From: Microthrixaceae bacterium
GTDB lineage: Bacteria > Actinomycetota > Acidimicrobiia > Acidimicrobiales > Microtrichaceae
Reading direction: 5' to 3'
Length of the DNA: 51,023 nt
Assembly (NCBI GenBank): GCA_019694615.1
Contig: JAIBBP010000112.1
Coordinates: 1 to 51,023, forward strand
The position numbers were made by a program, and so were the translations under genes. The stretch's first letter is position 1; the number at the start of each line of letters is the position of its first letter. This document shows positions 26,262 to 34,194 of the stretch, piece by piece. Under the pieces are notes generated by a model that saw only the letters and a list, made by a program, of their open reading frames with translations, had not been told where the DNA came from and did not search any database.

Positions 26262-28291
26262 CGGGGGCGGCGCAATCCCTTCGGCAGCGCTTGGCTGTGC
26301 ACGACGACCAGTTCCTTCGTCGCGCGAGTCAGACTTGTGTAGAGCATTCCTTCCCGCCCGAGGTTCTGCGGGAAGCTGCCGGGTTCGACAACCACGACTC
26401 CGTCGAACTCCAGGCCTCGTGCTAGCACGGGGTGCAGCGGGATGATCGTTCGACCGTCTCGTTGCCAGGAGTGCTGGAGTTGACCGCGCGACCAGCCCAG
26501 CGACCTGAGCTTGTCGGACACTCCCTTCGGCGAGATGCTGATGACGGCAACGATCCCTGGGTCGTGGTGCTTGGCGAGACGATCAGCCTCCTCGATCGTT
26601 CGGCCGAGCGATTCGGCCGCCGGAACCTTCTCGATTCGCGGTTCCACTCCATCCCGAATCGAATGAACAACTCGTTCCTCCGCCCTGAGGAGCTGGTTGG
26701 CAAAACGAAGGATCTGGCGGGTCGAGCGGAAGCCGGTGGTCAGCAGTTCGGGTTCGAAACCTGCGGTGTCTGCCAGCAGGTCGAGTTCCCCGACGAGGCT
26801 TGCCCAGCTCGCGATGCTCCAGTCCGATCGCCGTTGATTCATGTCACCAAATAGCGACATCGATGCGCCGTCGTCGAGCAGGCGCAGCAGGATCCGCCAT
26901 TCCAGCGGTCGGACGTCCTGTGCTTCGTCGACAACGATGTGATCGAACCTGTCGGATCTCCGGAGCTTCCTGGTGGCCAATGCCGCGCAGGCGAGAAAGG
27001 GCAGCGCGTGGGCGTGACGGGCTGCGTTGTCGAAGCTCTTCAGTGCCAAGAGCCACGACGAGAGTTCGGCTCGCTCTGCGGACTTGCATATGGCTGATCG
27101 ATGGACCTCGGTGTCAGCGACGAGTTCGTTCACGAGCGTCGTCATGTCCTGTTCAGCGTGTCCAGCGAATCGCCGTGCCCGAAGCAGGTCGCGTGCGGCC
27201 TGATCGACGACCCTGCCAAGGGCCCATGAGGTGTCCAGTCGCTGGTCCTGTTCGGGTTCCTGCTTCTGCGAAATACCGACGAGTGCACGCATCAACGAGG
27301 GCACGCTCTGCACCAAGACTCCCGCCGCGCCGAGCTCCCCCAGTGCCCCAGCGACATGAGATCTGTACTGGTCGGTCGGCCCGACGATGAGCGTCCGCGT
27401 TAGCGGAGGCCGGCCGTCGCGCTCGGGGTGAGTCAGGAACGCGGCTCGGTGCGTGGCGATGATCGTCTTGCCGGTGCCCGGCTGACCCTGAACGACGAGA
27501 AGTCGGTCGTCTGGCCAGGTGACCATCCGGTACTGGTCGGGCTGGAGCGTTGAGAGCACCGACATGAGGTGCCCGGTCCTGGGCCGTTCTAGAACGGCGC
27601 GAACGGCACCCTCAGCGCGCAGTGGTTGTTGGCGCACCTGGCCCGCTGACGTCCGCCCTGGATCTGGCCTTCGATCGGTGGGCTCATATGGCGCCTCGTC
27701 CTGAGAGGTGCGCTCCGGTGTAGGTAGGACCGGTGCCTGGTCGACTATTCGCTCGGGCTGAGACGCACGTCGGACCTGGGGCCGAGCGATGGCCGGCGCC
27801 TCGGGGACGCTCAAGGTTGCAGCGGCGCTTCGGTCAAAGACGGCTGAGGGATCAGCAGTCGCCTCGATGTCGTCGACGAAGTCCTCGAGGTCGAGGTCAC
27901 GATGCACGAACGACCGCCGCCCACGAACGTCGTCCGCGAGCTCGTCGGTACTGTCGCGGCCGGCGAAGAACAGCTGCGCCTTCGGTGCCGCCCAGCTGAC
28001 GACCACCACGCCGTCCTTGTCGTTGTACCACGTTCCGATGTAGAAGCTCTCGGTGAGGTCCTCGTCGGGGGGATCCAGGGCCACTCGGCCATAGATGGGA
28101 TGAACCGCTCGCAGGGAGACCGAAGCGTGGGGTCCCCGGCCGGTCCAGATGTTGTTCCTCGGAGCGGTGACCTTCAGCTCAGGTTTTCGAGCGACCAGGG
28201 CTTTGAGGAATCGCAGGTACTGCTCATTGACGCCGCGCTCGGCGATGAGGTCTCGTTCGTGATCCGCTGGTTCAGTTGGTCCGTCGGTCAT
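26258..28291 (-). CDS. UvrD/HelD-like superfamily 1 helicase, last gene of the defence-like operon
   Basis: A 677-residue protein whose ATG overlaps the stop of the SNF2 gene (ATGA, 28288-28291) with GGAGG upstream, so translation is coupled. Residues 1-250 are an accessory N-terminal region with a Pro/Arg-rich linker. The SF1A motor follows: Walker A GQPGTGKT at about 269-276, Walker B VVDEAQD at 453-459, motif III GDMNQRR near 482, TGFRSTRQI, GLEFDGVVVVEP and LYTSLTRATKELVVV as motifs IV-VI. It should move along single-stranded DNA using ATP. No nuclease motif is evident. In this context it probably processes invading DNA with the SNF2 and nuclease partners. Confidence 0.82.
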   Translation of the reverse strand: MTDGPTEPADHERDLIAERGVNEQYLRFLKALVARKPELKVTAPRNNIWTGRGPHASVSLRAVHPIYGRVALDPPDEDLTESFYIGTWYNDKDGVVVVSWAAPKAQLFFAGRDSTDELADDVRGRRSFVHRDLDLEDFVDDIEATADPSAVFDRSAAATLSVPEAPAIARPQVRRASQPERIVDQAPVLPTPERTSQDEAPYEPTDRRPDPGRTSAGQVRQQPLRAEGAVRAVLERPRTGHLMSVLSTLQPDQYRMVTWPDDRLLVVQGQPGTGKTIIATHRAAFLTHPERDGRPPLTRTLIVGPTDQYRSHVAGALGELGAAGVLVQSVPSLMRALVGISQKQEPEQDQRLDTSWALGRVVDQAARDLLRARRFAGHAEQDMTTLVNELVADTEVHRSAICKSAERAELSSWLLALKSFDNAARHAHALPFLACAALATRKLRRSDRFDHIVVDEAQDVRPLEWRILLRLLDDGASMSLFGDMNQRRSDWSIASWASLVGELDLLADTAGFEPELLTTGFRSTRQILRFANQLLRAEERVVHSIRDGVEPRIEKVPAAESLGRTIEEADRLAKHHDPGIVAVISISPKGVSDKLRSLGWSRGQLQHSWQRDGRTIIPLHPVLARGLEFDGVVVVEPGSFPQNLGREGMLYTSLTRATKELVVVHSQALPKGLRRPR

Positions 28292-31200
28292 CGTCCACGC
28301 ACCTCCACCACGCACACCGCAACATGTTCCACGGTCAGCTCGCCCTGCCGGGTCGACTCCAACCGAGCTTCCGCCTCTGCAAGCAGACGATTCTGATTCG
28401 CGAGCTGGCTTTCTTGAAGGTGGATCACGCCGGTCTTGTCGCGAGTTCGCAGCGTGCTGATTCGCTGCTGGATCTGCCGGACCTTTCGCGCGTGAGTCTC
28501 GCGGAGGCTGATTCGCCGCGTTTCGACGAGCGCTTCGTTCTCGGCGGCGAGACGTGTCTCCTCCGCCACTTGGCGACGGCGGAGGTGACGGACCAGCAGT
28601 TTCATCAGCGGCTCGAGGTCCCAGCCATCGGGTACGGGGCCGGGCAGGAGTTCGCCCTCGGCGAGAGCGGCAAGCAGACCTGCCCCGACGTCCGCCGGTG
28701 CCTCGATTCCGTCCTTCGATACTTCGGCCGTCCAGAACTCGGACTTCGGCCGGGCCCCGGTCCAGTTGGCCAACGCGAGCGTGACGAGGTAGCGACCAAT
28801 TGGAACGATGTCCGACTCGTAGACAACCGACGCGAAGCGGGCCTGTGAGGCGCCAGGCAAACGCAGAGCGGCGCGGACCAGCGGATGGGTGGCTCCAAGG
28901 AGGTCGGAACCGCTCGTCCGGGCGAGCTCCTGATCGAGACACAGCTGGATCTCCGCCTCGTTTCGAAGCTGGCGGGCAAGGTAGTCCAGTTCGTGTGACG
29001 ACCTCTCCCCAGCTGCCTGGACGCCCCTCAGCTGAGTTTCGAGGTACTCGTTTCCGCGAAGGCGCGCCCACCGCTTCGTCGCGTCAACCTCGAACAGTCC
29101 GCCGGGGGTCTGCGCAACCCAGTCCTGGAGCAGGAGCACAAGTTCGGATTGCCCGATGTACCGACCGCTCGCGAGCAGATCCTCCTCCAATCCATCGATC
29201 TCCGCCTGATCGGTTGAGGACAGGAAGGTCGATGCCGCTTCCACCTCGTCGCGGGCCAGCCGCTGCTCCTCCAAGGCCGTGAGCATCTCTTCCAAGCTGC
29301 TCTCGCACTGCTCCGTAGACAACTCGAATTCCCCCATCGTTCGACGGAGATCTGCGATTTCGGATTGCAGGATCGGTTCCAGCTCCCCGATCGAGTCCTC
29401 GAACACACCGATGCGTTGATGAACGCGTTCGACGATGTCAGTCTCGATGGTTCCTGGCGTGTGGAAGTTGAGGACAAGGAGCTTGTCTTCGGTCTGCCCG
29501 AAACGGTCGATCCGTCCGATTCGTTGCTCAACCTCCATCGGGTTCCACGGGAGGTCGTAGTTGACGATCGCAGACGCGAACTCAAAGTCGAGACCCTCGC
29601 TCGCGACTCTGCTCGCAAGCAGCACCTTGAACTCGTCATGTCGAAACTGCGCCATGATGCGATGCCGTTCGTCCCTGTCGACGTCGCCGTGCATCACCGC
29701 AAGGGAGAACCCGCGAGCGCGAAGCCGACCCGCTAGGTACGCCAGCGCTTTGCGCGAGAACGTAAAGACAATGACTCGGCGGCCGGAGGCGACGACGGGT
29801 TCGAGTCGCTCGACGAAGGCGTCGAACTTGGTGTCCACGTCACCGAGGGCCCGGGCAGCATCGACCACCTCCGGCGGGGGAAGGTCATCTGGGTCGGGGC
29901 CGTCCGTTCCGTCGTCAGGGTCCATGTCGTCACCGGTCCAGGCGCGCCCGTCGAAAGCAAGGACGTTGTCGCGCGCCGCCGGGAGGCAGGTGCTGGCAAG
30001 GCGCAACGGCATCTGGGTGACGAATCCGATGGGAAGTCCGAGTCGTCGGGCACGGTCCCGTTGCCACTTGTCGATGGCTTGGTAGAGGGCGGCTTCGGTC
30101 GTCGTCCATTCGACGGCGATGGGAATAGCCTCTCGAACAGCCTTGTGGTCCTGTACCTCGACCTTCCTCGTGCGTGTGACCACCGCCGACAAGGCATGTA
30201 GTTGCGATAGGAGTCGCTTCACCTCGGCGACGCCGGCATGGTTCAGGTGGTCTTCTGCCAACAGCCGATCGGCCTCCGCGTACTCAGGGCGTCCGACTAT
30301 CGCTGGACCGAAGGTGAGGTCGCGGATCGAGTGCAACCAGGTCCGTCGTGTCTCGTTCGACACCTCACGGTCGAACAGCGACGCGCTCACTCGGTTGAGA
30401 ACTGCATTCGGTTCGAGTCGCTCTTCCAACACCCATCTGTCGTCGAACTCGCCGGGGGCCAGTAGCTCGAGGAGGTTGTAGAGGTCTTGGTTGCCGAGGT
30501 TCAACGGGGTCGCTGACAGGAACACGAGAGCGTCCGTCCAGTCGGACAACAACGCTCCGAGCGCGTAGCTACGGGTGCCAGCGTTCCGAAACGCATGTGC
30601 CTCGTCGGCGATTACGAGATCCAGCTGCAGGGAAAGCTCGCTCAGTCGTTCGAGACCCTTCCAGACCCGGAGTCGCTCTAGGCTGCAGATCCAATGACGG
30701 CGCCGCGGCAAACGGTCCTGTTCCACCTGCTCGAGAAGTTCATCCAGCCCCGGGCGATCCAACTCGGAGAGCTCGTATCCGAACCGTTCACGCATCTCCG
30801 CTCGCCACTTCGGCACCAGCATCGACGGGCAGACGACCAGCACACGGCCCGCCTGATTGCGCGCATCCAGCTCCGTCCACACCAGACCCGCCTCGATGGT
30901 CTTCCCCAAACCCACCTCGTCTGCGATGAGCAACCTCAATCGCCCCGCAGACAACAACCTGATGATCGGACGGAACTGGTAAGGCCGAAAGATCGTTCGC
31001 GTCGCCCGAAACGAGTAGACCGTGTCAGTGAGGTGCTCCCGGAGCTTCGCCCGGGTCAGCGTTGCGGCGAATCGGTTCGCATCGGCAGGAGGACGGGCGA
31101 TCCACTGAAACGGATCATCGTCGATTTCGGGACTGAGCAGCGAGGACTCAGGCACCATCCTGGTGCTGCCATCAAGCCGGATCTCATACCACCAGGTGCC

Positions 31201-31620
31201 CGCATCGAAATCGCGGCTGCGCACAGAAGCTTCCTGGCCGCCACCTCGCGTGAGAACGCTCGATCCAACCTCGAACCTTGGCCTCGGGACCACATCGGCG
31301 ACGCTCCACCACTCGGCGAACCACCCATACGCCTGAATGAGCGGGTGGCGGTCCGCCGCCTCCCAGTTTGCATTGATCATCTCCGCTGGCGCCGAGCCAT
31401 GCATGACCGCCATCACCGCATCGCCGTGCTCGGTCACGAACGAATACACGCCAGCTGGCAGGGCAACATCTCCTCGCTGCACAATCCGGACCTCAGCCGC
31501 AACGTGGAACCCTGAAGGCAGGTCCTCACCAACCACAAGCAGCCTTCCTGGCTGGGAATCGGCGAGGAGCCGAGCGCTGTCTCGGATCACAGGGTGATAC
31601 GACAGCTCCGATTCACCCAC
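28288..31620 (-). CDS. SNF2-family helicase/translocase, DrmD-like
   Basis: A protein of about 1110 residues. RecA lobe 1 has ADEVGLGKT near 233-241, the DEAH box in IADEAHAFRN near 339 and LSATPLNLG near 369. Lobe 2 has VMHGDVDRDER, ASEGLDFEFA and RIGRIDRFGQ, as in RapA and DISARM DrmD. A long coiled-coil-rich C-terminus follows. I prefer the GTG at 31620, seven bases after AGGAG; an ATG at 31683 would add 21 residues but lacks a site and sits 9 bases after the PLD gene stop. DrmD-type proteins translocate on duplex DNA in phage restriction. It overlaps the SF1 helicase gene by four bases. Confidence 0.82.
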   Translation of the reverse strand: MGESELSYHPVIRDSARLLADSQPGRLLVVGEDLPSGFHVAAEVRIVQRGDVALPAGVYSFVTEHGDAVMAVMHGSAPAEMINANWEAADRHPLIQAYGWFAEWWSVADVVPRPRFEVGSSVLTRGGGQEASVRSRDFDAGTWWYEIRLDGSTRMVPESSLLSPEIDDDPFQWIARPPADANRFAATLTRAKLREHLTDTVYSFRATRTIFRPYQFRPIIRLLSAGRLRLLIADEVGLGKTIEAGLVWTELDARNQAGRVLVVCPSMLVPKWRAEMRERFGYELSELDRPGLDELLEQVEQDRLPRRRHWICSLERLRVWKGLERLSELSLQLDLVIADEAHAFRNAGTRSYALGALLSDWTDALVFLSATPLNLGNQDLYNLLELLAPGEFDDRWVLEERLEPNAVLNRVSASLFDREVSNETRRTWLHSIRDLTFGPAIVGRPEYAEADRLLAEDHLNHAGVAEVKRLLSQLHALSAVVTRTRKVEVQDHKAVREAIPIAVEWTTTEAALYQAIDKWQRDRARRLGLPIGFVTQMPLRLASTCLPAARDNVLAFDGRAWTGDDMDPDDGTDGPDPDDLPPPEVVDAARALGDVDTKFDAFVERLEPVVASGRRVIVFTFSRKALAYLAGRLRARGFSLAVMHGDVDRDERHRIMAQFRHDEFKVLLASRVASEGLDFEFASAIVNYDLPWNPMEVEQRIGRIDRFGQTEDKLLVLNFHTPGTIETDIVERVHQRIGVFEDSIGELEPILQSEIADLRRTMGEFELSTEQCESSLEEMLTALEEQRLARDEVEAASTFLSSTDQAEIDGLEEDLLASGRYIGQSELVLLLQDWVAQTPGGLFEVDATKRWARLRGNEYLETQLRGVQAAGERSSHELDYLARQLRNEAEIQLCLDQELARTSGSDLLGATHPLVRAALRLPGASQARFASVVYESDIVPIGRYLVTLALANWTGARPKSEFWTAEVSKDGIEAPADVGAGLLAALAEGELLPGPVPDGWDLEPLMKLLVRHLRRRQVAEETRLAAENEALVETRRISLRETHARKVRQIQQRISTLRTRDKTGVIHLQESQLANQNRLLAEAEARLESTRQGELTVEHVAVCVVEVRGR

Positions 31621-31692
31621 GGATCCGCTCCTGATTGCACGCAACGCGATCGCGCGAGCAGCGGAACGCCACCACCAGAGCATGGGAAATAG

Positions 31693-32085
31693 TCACTGCG
31701 TTGCCTCCAGTACGCCGCTCGCGATGAGCGCGTCGAAATGCTGCTGCACCTGCGTCGCGACACCGCCACCTCGACACAAGACTTCAAAGCTCGATGGTCT
31801 TGTCGTAGGCGGCGTTGGTCTTGTTGGCGCTGTTTAGGAGTACGTCGTGGTTGTCGACGATCACCGCCTTGGCGTGGAGCTTGGCGTCGGGTGGATCCCG
31901 GTGCACAAGCGGCCAGTGGTACGCCCGATACTTCGCGTGGGCATGGGCCCTGCCGCCACCGAGGTTCTCGGGGGATTCGAGGATGAGGCTGACCTTCACG
32001 CCGCGCGCGACCGCCGCGTCCAGTACGGCGATCACCGATGCCATCTAGTAGGCGGCGAAGCTGACGCCGCGGTCCCGGCGCAGCT
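31693..32085 (-). pseudogene. Remnant of a DrmC-like phospholipase-D-family gene
   Basis: Only the C-terminal half of a PLD-fold protein remains. It reads RGVSFAAY, an in-frame TAG, MASVIAVLDAAVARGVKVSL, then KLHAKAVIVDNHDVLLNSAN with the HxKx4D catalytic motif. After KTIEL (about 31798) a frameshift moves the continuation CRGGGVATQVQQHFDALI to another frame, ending with TGA at 31693-31695. The family ending is normally ELGVL-RGG, so one extra base explains it. DrmC is the PLD protein of DISARM and usually lies near drmD, as here. A nonsense codon, a frameshift and a missing 5' half indicate a dead gene. Confidence 0.75.
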
Positions 32086-32331
32086 GACGAGGCGCGTCGG
32101 GTGGCGACGACGAAGGCGTGACCTCATTGACCGCCCAGATTCGGTCGCGACAACGAACCACCCGGCTGAGTGCGGACACGCGGGTCTCAAGCTCCAGAGT
32201 CGACTGACGTGGCCCGTTTAACTGGCGAATCCCTCCTACCTCGCATCCAACAACCGTAAACGACGGGACTGACAAGCTCCGCCAGAAGAAGGGAGCACTT
32301 GGCGAGGCCCGTGGCGAGATCCCGACATGAC
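32086..32331. other. Non-coding gap at the 5' edge of the PLD remnant
   Basis: About 245 bases between the nuclease stop and the PLD remnant hold no recognisable gene. Intact genes of this operon abut or overlap, so this gap with a half-gene next to it looks like a deletion scar. No clear promoter or terminator hairpin is seen. Confidence 0.4.
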
Positions 32332-34194
32332 TCACAGCAGCGGCACCTGAGAAAGGTCGTCGAACGTCTCGGCCGAGTCGGGCAGTTGGCGAAGCAACTC
32401 GGAGTCTCCGGTGAGTACCACCACTGGGCCGTCGATGACCCGCCGTGTGACGAGGGCTACAAGGGCGGGTATCTGGGCATCCCGTTCGATCGACTCGACC
32501 CAGTGGACCGTCCAACCGCGTCGCTCGACCGCAGTCGCGAAGGGGACGAGCTGGGCGATTCTCGGCATCACGATCTCGACGCTGCGAACCGCGCGGCCTC
32601 CAGCCACCGTCGCGCCAAGCCCCGCGATATCGAGTCGGCGTCCGGCGAGCCACTGGTGCATCCAATACTGATCAGCAACTACCGCTACCGGGGAGTCCTC
32701 GGGCGCGCGTCCGTCGTCCCGCGAATAGCTCAGACCAGAGCTCAGTCCGTGGTCGGGTGCGCCAGCCGAAGGGTCATGCTGCGACGGGCTGGAGTTGCCT
32801 TCATTGGCAATCGGAAGCGGCAGCGGCAGCTTCGGCGCCGGCGCACCTGGGGCCATCGCCAGGTGTCCGTAGCCGGCCCACTGGCATGCGAATCCGACGT
32901 GGGGGTGAACCGCTACGACGTTGCGCACGATCGGGATGCCGCTCAAACGGATCCGGGCGTACTTCTCGTGAAGCTTCACCGCCTCTGTCTCCACCCAGCT
33001 GCGCCCGATGTACTTCGCGTCGAAGACAGTGAGCCATGGTGTCCCTCCCTCCCGAAACACGACGACGTCGGGGGTGGCGAACATCTGCTGGCGGGTCGGA
33101 TCAGGGTGGGGCACATACTCGAGTCCCATCCAGCCATCGCCGCGGCTGTTGATCACCGGTTCGAACGCAACATGCACCGGACCAGGAAACGTGACCGTCG
33201 TGCCCCGGGGAAGCTCGAGGCGGCGCCGGCGCCCTGGCAACGAGACTGCGAGCTGTTCAAACCCCGCCCCTGTTGGGGGACCGTACCGCTCTGCCGCCGC
33301 AACCAGTACCTGGAGGTACACCCAGTACTCGAACAGGCGTGAGAGCGCCGGGACGCCGAGTCGAAGTTCGCCAGGGCCCTCAGTGGCTGCGAGCTCTGGC
33401 CGGTTGAGGATCTGATGGACTGCGAGGACGCGACCGTAGCGGGGGTCAGATCGCATCCCCCAGGTGACCCGGCGTATGGGTTGGCGCGAATGAGAGAAGA
33501 CCGGCTCCCGTAAGAGCGAGTCGATCCGTCGCGTGATGTCATCCGCTGAAGGGTCTCGTCGAGCGTGACTTTTCAGCAGCTGAAGGGTCACCGCAGTCAT
33601 CTGGTTCTCAGGCGTGTCAGTCGATCGCTGCAAGGTCCGAGTCATCGCTGAACGGCCCCACACACCAGCTCGGACCACAGCCGGCTGGAGCTCCTGGGCG
33701 CGCTTGACCTGGTCGAGCCGGCGAGTGGTGGTTCCAACGACGAGCTGTTCATTCGGACGATCGACAACCTTGCGGACTGAGGCGTCAACTCGACGCCACA
33801 GTTCGCGCGCCGTCGGGATGGTGGCGTGGACGCTGCTGACCCCGTTCGGGTCGAACACGAGATCGGTCCACACGCGCTGAAGATCCGCTCTCAGCTCTCG
33901 ATACGCCGGCTCGGAGAGCTTCCCGGGGACGAGTTCGACCTCGCCCAGCTTGACGCCGTCCACGGTGATCTCGACCAGGCCGACGTGACCGCTGAGCTGA
34001 TCGTCGGCCGCAGGACGAATCATGACTGCGCCTGCCCGGTCCGACGTGACCCGAGAGAACCCGACGTTAACGATCTGGTCCGGAGGAAGCCCGCGGACCT
34101 CGATCGTTTCGGTTTCCAGCACTCGCGGAGCGACTGCGCTGGGAGCGAGCCGCTTCCACCCGGTCCGGGTTCGGACCTCGACTACTCCAGTCAC
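32332..34194 (-). CDS. DUF2357/McrC-like PD-(D/E)XK nuclease, partner of the AAA+ protein
   Basis: A 620-residue protein starting with GTG at 34194, which overlaps the stop of the AAA+ gene (GTGA). It has the DUF2357/DUF524 features: an N-terminal beta-rich region, DTPENQMTAVTL near 193-204, FEYWVYLQVL near 288, and the nuclease core with PDVVVF at 375-380 and VFDAKY at 390-395 (D376, D392, K394). Such proteins pair with McrB-like ATPases, as McrC does. After a disordered linker a C-terminal region (about 505-620) includes PVVVLTGDSELL, recalling NYN/PIN-type folds; that is tentative. Cleavage of modified or foreign DNA driven by the AAA+ partner is the expected role. Confidence 0.8.
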   Translation of the reverse strand: MTGVVEVRTRTGWKRLAPSAVAPRVLETETIEVRGLPPDQIVNVGFSRVTSDRAGAVMIRPAADDQLSGHVGLVEITVDGVKLGEVELVPGKLSEPAYRELRADLQRVWTDLVFDPNGVSSVHATIPTARELWRRVDASVRKVVDRPNEQLVVGTTTRRLDQVKRAQELQPAVVRAGVWGRSAMTRTLQRSTDTPENQMTAVTLQLLKSHARRDPSADDITRRIDSLLREPVFSHSRQPIRRVTWGMRSDPRYGRVLAVHQILNRPELAATEGPGELRLGVPALSRLFEYWVYLQVLVAAAERYGPPTGAGFEQLAVSLPGRRRRLELPRGTTVTFPGPVHVAFEPVINSRGDGWMGLEYVPHPDPTRQQMFATPDVVVFREGGTPWLTVFDAKYIGRSWVETEAVKLHEKYARIRLSGIPIVRNVVAVHPHVGFACQWAGYGHLAMAPGAPAPKLPLPLPIANEGNSSPSQHDPSAGAPDHGLSSGLSYSRDDGRAPEDSPVAVVADQYWMHQWLAGRRLDIAGLGATVAGGRAVRSVEIVMPRIAQLVPFATAVERRGWTVHWVESIERDAQIPALVALVTRRVIDGPVVVLTGDSELLRQLPDSAETFDDLSQVPLL

